64,000 nucleotides of DNA from Mxb001 sp046046455 (GTDB lineage: Bacteria; Actinomycetota; Actinomycetes; S36-B12), in contig JBJOJS010000023.1 of assembly GCA_046046455.1 (NCBI GenBank), forward strand, positions 17,774 through 81,773, read 5' to 3'. The translations under genes were made by a program, and so were the position numbers. Shown piece after piece: positions 7,920 to 16,443 of the stretch. Within the stretch, counting starts at the first letter, position 1. Each line of letters begins with the position of its first letter. The notes below the pieces were generated by a model, which worked only from the letters and a program-made list of their open reading frames with translations, did not search any database and was not told the origin of the DNA.

Positions 7920-9473
7920 CTAGGCAAGCTCCGTGGGAATGCTCTGCGAGTAGGTGAACACATTGTCCGGGTCGACGGCGCGCTTGACCTCGACGAGGCG
8001 CTCGAGATTGGCGCCGTAGTAGGCGCGGCCCCAGTCGTCGAGATCGGCGTAGGGCCAGTTGACGAAGGATCCCTGCTCGGTGAACTGCGAGGCGTAGGCG
8101 AAGGTCTCGCGCTGCCAGTCCTGCAGGTCGTCGATCATCGCCTGGGACTGCTCACGCCACCAGATAGCCGGGCGCAGCAGGTTGTGGCTCGAGCGGTGGA
8201 CGTAGGCGGTCGCATCGGAGGGGACGTCGTTGACGACACCACCGCTCCAGCACATGAGGCGCACCTCGGCGTTGGCATCCTCGGTGCCTCCCGGGGCGTT
8301 GATGACGCGATCGACAAGCTGGTCGAGGGCGTCGGTGGGGATCGGCTCGCGGGTGAAGCGCGCCGCCTCGGCGAGACCGTGCTTGGGCATGTACGGCACG
8401 GCGAGCCAGTTGATCTGCGCGCTCCAGTAGTCGAACTCACCCATGATGTAGTCGTCCGGATCCGCCGCCTCGAACACCGGAGCGAGGACTGCGCGGGCCT
8501 CCTCCGCGCTCCCCTGATAGCAGCCATCGATGGTGAGCACGGGGAACGCTGACGCGAAACCACCCGATGCGGTGTTGCCGCCCCCGAGCGGCCTGACGTT
8601 GGTGATGCCGGTGAAACCGGAGAGCTCCGGAGGCGCCTCGAGCATGAGGCGGTCGAAGGCCGACCACGCCGCCACGATGTCGTCGCGGCCCCCGAAGCGG
8701 AAGCCATAGACCGTGATCGTGGGCTTGGGGATGCGCACCAGGTTGAAGGTCAGACGTGTGTTGATCCCGAAGTTGCCACCGGCGCCGCCGCGCAGCGCCC
8801 AGAAGAGGTCGGCGTTCTCACGCTCGCTCGCCGTGACCATCTCCCCACTCGCGAGGACGATGTCGGTCGACTCCAGGTGGTCGCAGGTCATGCCCGCCCA
8901 GCGGGCGTTGTCGCCGATGCCACCGCCGAGCACGAGCCCCGTCACGCCCACACCCGGGCACGTGCCGATCGGGAGCATCCACTCCCCTCCGCGCAGCGCA
9001 TCGAGCAGGTTGGCATTGAGGGCACCCGAGCCGAGTGTCACGGTGCCGCGCGTGCGATCGACCTCGACGGAGTTCATCGCTCCCGTCGCGATGAGCAGGC
9101 CCGTGGTCGTCGACGCTCCGATGTAGTTGTGCCCGCCTCCGCGAACGACGGGCTGGACGCCCTCCTCGCGGCACCAGCGGACACAGGTGACGACGTCCTC
9201 CGGGGTGGCGCACTGGGCGATGGCGATCGGCGTCACGGACTCGTAGACGTCGTTCTGCGGGAGGTTCACTCCGGCGAAGTCGGGCATGCCCGGGGTGAGG
9301 AGGGTGCCCGTGAGCGACTTCGCAAGGGCATCAAGGGCGGATGACGAACTCGAGCTTGCGCTGGTGCACGCCGCGAGGCCGCCCGTGGCTGCGATGCCCG
9401 CAACCGCAGCGGCACCGCCGAGGAAGGCGCGCCGTGACACATGATCGATGAAGCCGGGGGGTGTGGCCACCAT
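7920..9473 (-). CDS. Tat-exported FAD-linked oxidoreductase, BBE-like
   Basis: This 517-aa protein begins with a Tat signal (SRRAFLGG, R14-R15) that ends in a lipobox-like LAAC (C36), so it is exported folded and possibly lipidated. A PP-loop FAD domain follows (VVRGGGHNYIG near residue 117) and then GTCPGVGVTG with a Cys. His plus Cys at these positions is the signature of bicovalently bound FAD in berberine-bridge-type enzymes. The C-terminal BBE segment ends FTYSQSIP. Such enzymes oxidise alcohols, sugars or oligosaccharides. The ATG has an AGGAG site. It sits 5 bp after a lipoprotein gene and 2 bp before the peptidase gene. The substrate is unknown. Confidence 0.88.
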   Translation of the reverse strand: MVATPPGFIDHVSRRAFLGGAAAVAGIAATGGLAACTSASSSSSSALDALAKSLTGTLLTPGMPDFAGVNLPQNDVYESVTPIAIAQCATPEDVVTCVRWCREEGVQPVVRGGGHNYIGASTTTGLLIATGAMNSVEVDRTRGTVTLGSGALNANLLDALRGGEWMLPIGTCPGVGVTGLVLGGGIGDNARWAGMTCDHLESTDIVLASGEMVTASERENADLFWALRGGAGGNFGINTRLTFNLVRIPKPTITVYGFRFGGRDDIVAAWSAFDRLMLEAPPELSGFTGITNVRPLGGGNTASGGFASAFPVLTIDGCYQGSAEEARAVLAPVFEAADPDDYIMGEFDYWSAQINWLAVPYMPKHGLAEAARFTREPIPTDALDQLVDRVINAPGGTEDANAEVRLMCWSGGVVNDVPSDATAYVHRSSHNLLRPAIWWREQSQAMIDDLQDWQRETFAYASQFTEQGSFVNWPYADLDDWGRAYYGANLERLVEVKRAVDPDNVFTYSQSIPTELA

Positions 9474-9478
9474 GTCTC

Positions 9479-10516
9479 CTAGGGCCGCATGGAAGCGGTC
9501 AGCTTCAACCAGTACTTGACCCGGTCCTGCCAGGGGAATGCGCTCTCGACACCTACCCAGTCATCGACCCACTTATCGGAGAGCAGGCCGTACCAGAGTT
9601 CACCCGCCACGAAGCCCTTGCCGAAGCTCAGACCCCTGATCGCGAAATCGTGTTCCTTGCGCCAGGTCGCGTAGTTGGTCCACGCCTGGTTGCCGTCTCC
9701 CTGCCCTGCCTCCAGGAGTCCGAGCTTGCTCGGGGTGATTCCGAACTTCACCAGCGTGTCCGCCAATTGGCCCGACGTGGGCACGAAGGCCGTCGCAGTA
9801 ATGCCGATGAAATCGTTGGCGTCACCCAAGGACTCGCCCACGCGCTTGAGGAGGTCGAGCACGAGGCTGAAGGTGATCTCGGGCTGCTTCAGTCCTTCCA
9901 GGGACTTCATGAGCGCGTTCAGGGCCTCGGTCGTCTCATCCGGATTGAAGGCGGTGCTCACCGAGAGCGGGATCTTGGTGCTCTCGATGATGGTGGCCAC
10001 CTGCTCCACCACCGGCTTGGTCAGCGAGTTGAGGATGCGCACGTCCGTGCTGCTACTGCCGTTGTCGCCCTCGAAAACAAAGGCAAGGGTCACCATGATG
10101 TCTGCGGTGAGCGTGGTGCTGGTGCCGATGAACTGCGTCTCCTCGAGCGGGCGCACCGCGAGTTCGCCCTCGAACCACGCATCGCCCGTGCCATCAGGGA
10201 TGGAGGCTTCCTCGCCCGGCTCGACCGATCCGGTCTCCTGCGGAGAGTCGGTCACCCACGCCCACTTCGTGCTGCCCGGGACGCCTGTCGTGGACTTGAT
10301 ACGGAGTACTGCGACGAAAGGCTCGTCGCCGTCGCTGACGAAGGAGTCTTCTTCGACTTCTTCCGGTCGAACGATGTCGTAGCCGACGAAACCCTTGAGG
10401 GTCGACGCGACCTCCCCCGATGAGGAGGCCGACTCCACGGGGGCCGTGCCCGATGTGCCGCAGGCCGCAAGGAGTCCCGCGAGCACGAGCACGGTCGCGA
10501 CTCGGACGGTCCTCAT
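9479..10516 (-). CDS. lipoprotein of unknown function with PVESA motif
   Basis: The protein has 345 aa. MRTVRVATVLVLAGLLAAC gives lipidated C19, and the motif P26-V-E-S-A30 follows closely. The ATG at 10516 is chosen because it directly gives the lipobox and has GGAAGGA 6-7 nt upstream; the longer frame overlaps the upstream gene. After a 40-residue acidic stretch the protein looks globular, with a central coiled or helical region (about 190-250) and a Trp-rich end. I recognise no family. It is one base downstream of the SGNH lipoprotein stop and coupled to it, so it is probably a partner of that enzyme or of the BBE flavoprotein. Confidence 0.8.
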   Translation of the reverse strand: MRTVRVATVLVLAGLLAACGTSGTAPVESASSSGEVASTLKGFVGYDIVRPEEVEEDSFVSDGDEPFVAVLRIKSTTGVPGSTKWAWVTDSPQETGSVEPGEEASIPDGTGDAWFEGELAVRPLEETQFIGTSTTLTADIMVTLAFVFEGDNGSSSTDVRILNSLTKPVVEQVATIIESTKIPLSVSTAFNPDETTEALNALMKSLEGLKQPEITFSLVLDLLKRVGESLGDANDFIGITATAFVPTSGQLADTLVKFGITPSKLGLLEAGQGDGNQAWTNYATWRKEHDFAIRGLSFGKGFVAGELWYGLLSDKWVDDWVGVESAFPWQDRVKYWLKLTASMRP

Positions 10517-10517
10517 G

Positions 10518-11618
10518 TCAGTTCCTTCCCAGAGCGGCGAGGGCCACGCGCGCGAACTCGGCGTACCCCGCCTTATTGGGGTGCACACCGCTGTCGCCGG
10601 CGATGAGGTACGGCGTGCCCGGGCACCATCCGGTGTCGACGTACATCTCGGCGAAATTCTCCTGGGTCGGCGTGGACTGGTTGCTGGGACCGTCGGTCCC
10701 GGTGCCGTCCTTGGCCGCACCGAAGCAGTCGGCCGCGGTGTAGTCACCCGGGGGGACCCCCACGGCGAACTCCGGGTCAGCGGAGGTCAGGCGTGATCCC
10801 TCCGAGTGCGCGGACGTGACGGCGTCCATGGCCTTGGCGATGGTCGCGTTGAGCTCCTCGCGGGCGATGAGCAGGCCCGCAGGCGTGTAGTTGCCGAGTG
10901 CGAGCGCAGGCACCACCTGCGGGTAGGTCAGGACCAGGATCTGGGCATCCGTGCTGTCGAGCAGTCGCGTATAGACGGTGACGAGGGCGTCGTAGGTGCC
11001 GTCCTCGGTGATGATGCGGTTGAAGCATGCGCGGAGTTCCGCCTCCTGGCCGGGTTTGTCGTAGGCGTCGCATCGCTCGCCCTCGCCGAGGATGACCTTG
11101 CCCAGGGTCGGGTTGCCCCCCAGTGTCATGAGCACGACGTCGGGGTCCTTCGCGGCGACGGCATCCAGGCCCTTGGCTCCATCGATCGTGAAGAGATCCT
11201 CAGCCCACTCCCGGCCGGTCGATCCGGAGATCGCGTAGTTGACGTACGACTCGGCGGGTACGCCGAGTCCCTGGGCGACCTGCGCGGCCCACGAGACCTG
11301 GTTGCCGTAGCCGTAGTCGGGGGCGAAGACGAGGGGCTCCTCGGCGGTGCGCGCCGTGCCGTTGGAGGAGCACAGGTCGTTCTTCTTGTCGGCAGGGATG
11401 GTGCCCTCCCCGACGCAGGTGAAGAACTCTTCGCCGGTCATCTCGGTGCCGTCGTCATAGAAGCCGAATCCCGCCGTGAAGCTGTCACCGAAGGCGACGA
11501 TCCGCTCTGCTCCAGCAGGAGCTCCGGAGGATGCCGATTCGATGGGGGTTGCGGCTGTCGACCCGCAGGCGGCTAGGCCAAGGGCGAGCAGGGGAACGGC
11601 GAAGAGACGAGCGCGCAT
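10518..11618 (-). CDS. SGNH/GDSL hydrolase lipoprotein with PIESA motif
   Basis: The protein has 366 aa. The lipobox LAAC gives C18, followed by P25-I-E-S-A29. The SGNH blocks are present: FGDSFTAG (nucleophile S46), a Gly block (NYAISGST), LGGNPTLG (block III Asn) and GVHPNKAGY (catalytic His with preceding Asp). It is predicted to be a membrane-anchored extracellular esterase or lipase. It is the first gene of a four-gene operon (lipoprotein, BBE flavoprotein, peptidase). It is leaderless: TAGAGT lies 6 nt before the ATG. It is divergent from the first RHS gene, and the shared 98-bp spacer holds the candidate element at -43 to -56 from both starts. Confidence 0.92.
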   Translation of the reverse strand: MRARLFAVPLLALGLAACGSTAATPIESASSGAPAGAERIVAFGDSFTAGFGFYDDGTEMTGEEFFTCVGEGTIPADKKNDLCSSNGTARTAEEPLVFAPDYGYGNQVSWAAQVAQGLGVPAESYVNYAISGSTGREWAEDLFTIDGAKGLDAVAAKDPDVVLMTLGGNPTLGKVILGEGERCDAYDKPGQEAELRACFNRIITEDGTYDALVTVYTRLLDSTDAQILVLTYPQVVPALALGNYTPAGLLIAREELNATIAKAMDAVTSAHSEGSRLTSADPEFAVGVPPGDYTAADCFGAAKDGTGTDGPSNQSTPTQENFAEMYVDTGWCPGTPYLIAGDSGVHPNKAGYAEFARVALAALGRN

Positions 11619-11624
11619 GCCAGC

Positions 11625-11630
11625 ACTCTA
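11625..11630 (-). promoter_or_regulatory. -10 box TAGAGT of SGNH lipoprotein operon
   Basis: Minus-strand TAGAGT ends 6 nt before the ATG at 11618. Together with the box at 11705-11710 it defines a divergent leaderless promoter pair. Confidence 0.6.
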
Positions 11631-11655
11631 GGTAGAAGGGGTGCGCGAGGGGCGA

Positions 11656-11674
11656 GAGTATTCGGATATCTCAC
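11656..11674. promoter_or_regulatory. candidate regulator-binding element, copy 2 (TTCGGATATCTCAC)
   Basis: The core at 11661-11674 is -56 to -43 from the RHS start at 11717 and +43 to +56 bp from the opposite start at 11618, so it is centred between two divergent genes. An imperfect dyad (GAGA at 11654-11657, TCTC at 11669-11672) surrounds it. It matches the elements at 2482 and 22634. Confidence 0.55.
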
Positions 11675-11704
11675 GCGGGTCCCTTCGCGACCGCAGTTCG
11701 CGGC

Positions 11705-11710
11705 TAGCCT
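11705..11710 (+). promoter_or_regulatory. -10 box TAGCCT of first RHS gene
   Basis: TAGCCT ends 6 nt before the ATG at 11717, consistent with leaderless transcription. Confidence 0.6.
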
Positions 11711-11716
11711 GCCCTC

Positions 11717-14700
11717 ATGCGCTTCGCTTCTCCGGTCATCATCGCCGTCTCGCTGGCACTCACGGTCTCTGCGTGCACGTCCAGCCCGCCCGAGTCGGCG
11801 ACCTCGAGTCCGACGCCCAGCGTCGTGGAGCCGACCGACGATGGTGCCATCGCGGCCGCGGGCACGCCCGTCGCCGATGTGCAGCCGTGGCTCGCGGGTG
11901 TTGTCCCCGGTGGCGACGCGAGCGGGCCGGTGAGCCCGACGGACTGGCCGTCGGCCACAGTGAAGGCTGCCGGGACCTCGACGTCTCTCACGCCCACGCT
12001 GGTCGCACCGGGCATCGACGGCGAAATCCGCGTCGAGATCGTGGACCTCAGCGCGGGCGGCGGGTTCGGCGCCGATGGCACCGGGGAGGCCACCGAGCTC
12101 GTCTGGTCCGGGAGCGGTCGTGGAGCAGGCACCGAGGTGCCCGCCGACACGCTGCGCCAGGGAGCGACCTACGCCTGGCGGGCGTTGCGCAATGAGCAGG
12201 TCGTCGGCGGGCCGTGGGGATTCGGCGTCGACGTCGTACGCACGGGCAATGCACCGATGGACCAGCTCTACGGCGTAAACGTCAACATGGTGAGCGGCGT
12301 GGTCTCGACACGCTGGGCCAGTCCGTCCTTCACAGGCGCCGCCGGCGGCATCGTCATCGCCCTGGGTTACCGCGCACCCGTGGAGGCGAAGCCCGTCAGC
12401 TTCCCCGGCCTGCCTGCCGGCTGGTCGTGGGACCTCCCGGGTTCAGGCCTCATCGAGGCACGCGAGTCCGAGATCACATCCGGATCGGGCGATGACGCGG
12501 GGCCGCGAAGCGTCGTCCTGCTCAACGCGCAGGGCATCGGCCAGACCTTCGTCCGGACGGAGACGGGTGCCTACGTGCCCGGGCTCGCCGACGGTACGGC
12601 GACCGGATACGGCTCCGCCGGCACGCTCATCCGCATCGGCGACGGGATCTGGCAGTTCACCGCACCCGACGGCACCCTCACGCGCTTCGAGGGCGGCCGC
12701 ACCGTGTCGGAGTGGAACGCCGGCCTGCCGACTGTCGCCTACACGTGGGATGCGGATGGCCGACTGCTGTCGATGGGCGACGGCATCTCCCGCACGCTCT
12801 CGATGATCTACGCCGGCACCGGCGACTGCCCCGCCGCGAGCTGGGGCAATGGCTTCGATGTCGCCGAGGGCATGTGGTGCGCGACCGTCAATCCCGATGG
12901 GTCGGTCACGGGTGTCGGATACACGGGCGGACAGATTGGCCTGATCGCCGATGCGGGCGGAGTCAGCGCCGGGTTCGGCTGGGATCGTGCCGGTCGCCTC
13001 AGCGCCGTACGCAGCACGAGCGCCGCGGCCGCTGCCGCGACCGCCGGCGGCGCGTGGGCCGGACCTGAGTTCACGACGCAGATCGCCTACGACGCCGTCG
13101 GCCGCGTGGAGTCCCTCACTGCGCCAGCTCCAGCGCCCGGAGTGGATCGCGTGCAGAGGTCGTACTCCTACCCCGCCGACGCCTCGTCCAGTGAGCTGAC
13201 CGCGTCAGCCACGCAGTCCGTCGTCGGCAACGGCGCACCGCGACTGGTCTCCTCCGACCTCGGCTCGGGCCGCGTCCTGGAGATCACGGTCGAGTCCGAG
13301 ACCTGGAAGACCCTCAAGCGCCGCGACGTCGACGGTCGCAGCACGACGGTGAAGTACGACGAGGAGTCCGGGGTCGTCCTTCAGGGCACGGACGAGACCG
13401 GGCGCACCGTCCAGACACTCACGGACAAGGACTCCATCGCCACCGAAGTGGTCGGGCCCTTCGTCGGCTCCGACCAGGGCGCGATGCGCAACGAGCGATT
13501 CCTCGACGCGACGATCGACAACCCTGCCGCGGGCACGGACTCCCCCACCACTCCCTGGTACGGACTCGCGGCCGTGGTGTGGTCCGACGATGCAGGGACG
13601 CCGGCCTACTGGGACCGCGACCTCCTCGGCGACTCGCTGTCAGCTGAACTCAACGTGCCCGGATCGTGGAACGCCGTCGCGACGGGCACCTGGAAGGTGC
13701 CGGAGAGCGGCGTCTGGAAGGTCGAAGCCACGTCCTCCGACGGCGTCGGTATCGACGTAACCCTCGACGGCGTCCGCTGCACCAGCGACGTCGGCGAGCC
13801 CTGCGAGATAAAGCTCTCCAAGGGAGATCACGCGCTCGCGCTCAGCCTCGTCGGTCAGGGTGCCGGATCTTTCGCCGTACGCGCAGGGCGCGGAGGGGAT
13901 GCGCCCAAGGCCCTGCCGATCGACGCACTGCGCCCCGGCTACCGTGCGGCGACGCTCATGTCGATCAACGACGTCGTCGACGGTCGCAATGTGGGCACGC
14001 AGGTGATCGAGAACTCCCGGCCCTGGTCCCCCTCCCCGGAGTCGATCCGATCGGCAGGCGACCTCGTCACCCGCTTCACCTACGAGCCCACGGATCCCCG
14101 GAAGGGGAGCTGGGGCCGACCTCTCGACACGACGACACCGGGCGGGGCGGTCCTCTCCACGTCGTACTACGGCAACGACGAGCAGGTCGAGGACCCGTGC
14201 ACCGGCACTTCCTCCCCGCAGGTCGGCCAGCCCAAGACCCAGGTGCGCTACGACGGCGTACGCGTGACGACGGTCTACAACGCCCAGGGCTATCCCGCGT
14301 CCGTGACGACGGAGGGCGCAGGCGGCGAAGGCCAGCGCACCTGCGCGACGTACGACCCGGCCGGCCGTCCGCTCACGACGAGCACGAAGACGCTCGGCGG
14401 CGAGGAACTGGCATCCTCGTCGACGGAGCGGGTCTGGCAGGACGGTCAGCTGGTCACCACGGTGACGTCAACGTCACCGCAGGGCACCTTCACCACGCGC
14501 TCGGTCACCGACATCCTCGATCAGATCGTGTCGTACACCGACGCATGGGGCACGACCACCGACTACACGCTTGATGCCGAGGGGCTCATCGTGAAGCGCA
14601 CCACGACGCCCAAGGGTGCGTCCGCGCCAGCCCTCGTGGTCGAGTACGGGTTCGAGAAGGGCAGCGGCTCGCTCTCCACGGTGAGCGCCAACGGGGAGGT

Positions 14701-16399
14701 CCTCGCCGCACTCGACTACGCCGAGACAGGGCTGCTGGACTCGGTGACCTACCCCGGCGGCGTCACCGCGACCTACGCTTACGCCGCCCCGGGCACGGTG
14801 GAGTCGATGGCCCTGAAGACGGCAGACCTGACCTTCAGCCAGGACCGCGAGCGCAATGCCGCAGGTCGCACGCTGGCGAGCACTCTGCGCGTGCGCAGCG
14901 ACGGCGATGACGTGCTGCAGTCGCGCTGGGAGTACGGGTTCGATGACGCCGGGCGCCTGACGAAGGCGACGCTCAGCAGCAAGGGCGATGTCGACGTCGT
15001 GGGCGGTGACAAGCGCACCTTCACCTACTCCTACGGCTCACCCGAGGCGTGCCCGACGACGGCGGGAGCCGACTTCAACCGCACGGGTGGCAGCCGCGAC
15101 GGAGTCGACTTCGTCACTTGCTACGACGCGAAGTTCCGCATGGCGTCCACCACGGATCCGCGCCTCGCGGCGAAGGGCAAGGCGGAGGCGACGTACGACG
15201 CACTCGGTCGGCTCACGGCCCTCAGCGGCGACGTCCCCCTCGAGATCACCTGGGGAGCAGGCACGACGCCCCTGGCGATCACGCAGGGCGGTGCCGTGAC
15301 GACACTCACCAACAGCGGGCCGAGCCTCATCGAGTACGCCGTGGACGGAGTCGCGACTCGACTGTCCTACGCGTCCGCGGGGCAGGCGCCCGCCCTCCTC
15401 CTCGACGATCAGGGCAAGGTCACCGCCATGCTCGTGGGCCTGCCCGGCGGAGCCCTCGCGCGGCTCGACGCCGCCGGCGCGCTCTCGCAGATCGACTACA
15501 CCGACATCTTCAGCGCCGCGCTCACCAGCACGGCACCGGACGGCACCTCGCTCGGCTCCGGGCAGGCGCATCTCGCGACGCGCTTCGGCCCCTACGGTGA
15601 GCCGCTCGTCTCCTCGGATGCGCTCGCGCCGGCAGCGACCTACGGCTGGCAGGCGGGGCCGCGCAATCCCACGGTCGGCGGGTGGCACGACATCACCCTC
15701 ACGGCGCGTCCCTACCACCCGTGGCTCGGCCAGTTCCTCGCCTTCGACCCGGCGGTCGGAGCGTCGACCACGGGCTACGGCTACGGCGATGGCAGCCCTG
15801 TGGACCGCCCTGACTTCAGCGGCAACTTCCCGATCTTCGAGACGCTGGCCATCGCCGGCGGAATCCTCGCCGGGGTCGCAGGCGTCGGCATGGGCCAGGT
15901 CAAGGTCGGCGCCAGCAAGGCGGGTCGCACTCTCGTCATCGGGGGCGCCGCTGTGGGCGTAGCGGCGGCCGTGACCGGCATCGTCGGCACCTGGACCACC
16001 GAGACCACCGACTCGAGCCAGGGACTCCAGATCGCCTCCACCGTCGTCGCAGGTCTGGGCATCCTCGCGATCGGGGGCGCCGCGGCGGTCCAGAAGTATC
16101 GCGAAGCGCAGTACATGACCAAGCTGCGTGCCTACGCCGACGACGCCATCAAGGCCTCCGAGGTCGCGTACACGAAGGAGTTGCAGAGCCTGCGACAGCA
16201 GCAACTGGCGATGTACGCCCCGGGCCTCACGGCCGAAGAGGGTCTGGAGTTGGTCGCCAAGTACGAGGAGAGCAAGGCAATCCTGGCCGAACTCATGGGC
16301 CGCTACCAGGGTAAGCAGGTCCACATGGACGCCCTGCACAAACAGGACCTCGAGTTCCTGAGCTTCTACAACGGCGAGCGGCCGCGGTGGTTCAACTGA
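11717..16399 (+). CDS. giant RHS/YD-repeat lipoprotein (RHS1)
   Basis: The protein has 1560 aa. A signal with lipobox VSAC (C20) is followed by P24-P-E-S-A28. Residues 40-170 carry a Fn3-like entry domain (TPTLVAPG to YAWRAL), and YD repeats (for example YDAVGRVESL, FDDAGRLTKA) fill much of the rest. A PA14-like domain (about 609-728) starts WYGLAAVVW. The RHS core spans about 1290-1371 (ARPYHPWLGQFLAFDP, YGYGDGSPVD). The 189-residue tail has three hydrophobic helices and then a charged helical end, unlike the tails of RHS2 and RHS3. RHS shells normally encase a C-terminal toxin or act as surface adhesins. Here the lipid anchor argues for a self-retained surface protein. No immunity gene is seen downstream; RHS2 converges immediately. 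Confidence 0.93.
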   Translation: MRFASPVIIAVSLALTVSACTSSPPESATSSPTPSVVEPTDDGAIAAAGTPVADVQPWLAGVVPGGDASGPVSPTDWPSATVKAAGTSTSLTPTLVAPGIDGEIRVEIVDLSAGGGFGADGTGEATELVWSGSGRGAGTEVPADTLRQGATYAWRALRNEQVVGGPWGFGVDVVRTGNAPMDQLYGVNVNMVSGVVSTRWASPSFTGAAGGIVIALGYRAPVEAKPVSFPGLPAGWSWDLPGSGLIEARESEITSGSGDDAGPRSVVLLNAQGIGQTFVRTETGAYVPGLADGTATGYGSAGTLIRIGDGIWQFTAPDGTLTRFEGGRTVSEWNAGLPTVAYTWDADGRLLSMGDGISRTLSMIYAGTGDCPAASWGNGFDVAEGMWCATVNPDGSVTGVGYTGGQIGLIADAGGVSAGFGWDRAGRLSAVRSTSAAAAAATAGGAWAGPEFTTQIAYDAVGRVESLTAPAPAPGVDRVQRSYSYPADASSSELTASATQSVVGNGAPRLVSSDLGSGRVLEITVESETWKTLKRRDVDGRSTTVKYDEESGVVLQGTDETGRTVQTLTDKDSIATEVVGPFVGSDQGAMRNERFLDATIDNPAAGTDSPTTPWYGLAAVVWSDDAGTPAYWDRDLLGDSLSAELNVPGSWNAVATGTWKVPESGVWKVEATSSDGVGIDVTLDGVRCTSDVGEPCEIKLSKGDHALALSLVGQGAGSFAVRAGRGGDAPKALPIDALRPGYRAATLMSINDVVDGRNVGTQVIENSRPWSPSPESIRSAGDLVTRFTYEPTDPRKGSWGRPLDTTTPGGAVLSTSYYGNDEQVEDPCTGTSSPQVGQPKTQVRYDGVRVTTVYNAQGYPASVTTEGAGGEGQRTCATYDPAGRPLTTSTKTLGGEELASSSTERVWQDGQLVTTVTSTSPQGTFTTRSVTDILDQIVSYTDAWGTTTDYTLDAEGLIVKRTTTPKGASAPALVVEYGFEKGSGSLSTVSANGEVLAALDYAETGLLDSVTYPGGVTATYAYAAPGTVESMALKTADLTFSQDRERNAAGRTLASTLRVRSDGDDVLQSRWEYGFDDAGRLTKATLSSKGDVDVVGGDKRTFTYSYGSPEACPTTAGADFNRTGGSRDGVDFVTCYDAKFRMASTTDPRLAAKGKAEATYDALGRLTALSGDVPLEITWGAGTTPLAITQGGAVTTLTNSGPSLIEYAVDGVATRLSYASAGQAPALLLDDQGKVTAMLVGLPGGALARLDAAGALSQIDYTDIFSAALTSTAPDGTSLGSGQAHLATRFGPYGEPLVSSDALAPAATYGWQAGPRNPTVGGWHDITLTARPYHPWLGQFLAFDPAVGASTTGYGYGDGSPVDRPDFSGNFPIFETLAIAGGILAGVAGVGMGQVKVGASKAGRTLVIGGAAVGVAAAVTGIVGTWTTETTDSSQGLQIASTVVAGLGILAIGGAAAVQKYREAQYMTKLRAYADDAIKASEVAYTKELQSLRQQQLAMYAPGLTAEEGLELVAKYEESKAILAELMGRYQGKQVHMDALHKQDLEFLSFYNGERPRWFN

Positions 16400-16405
16400 C
16401 CTGAT

Positions 16406-16443
16406 CCGCACGGCCGATCGGCTACAGGCGATCGGCCGTGCGG
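16406..16443. terminator. bidirectional hairpin between convergent RHS genes
   Basis: A perfect 15-bp stem (16406-16420 with 16429-16443) closes an 8-base loop. On the plus strand it lies 7 bp after the RHS1 stop. On the minus strand its arm encodes the last residues of RHS2, and the RHS2 stop codon (16422-16424) sits in the loop. There is no U-tract, as is usual in actinobacteria. Confidence 0.8.

Noticed and set aside
16400..16421. possible small immunity gene after RHS1
   Set aside because: Only 22 bp separate RHS1 from the convergent RHS2 stop, all within the hairpin region.
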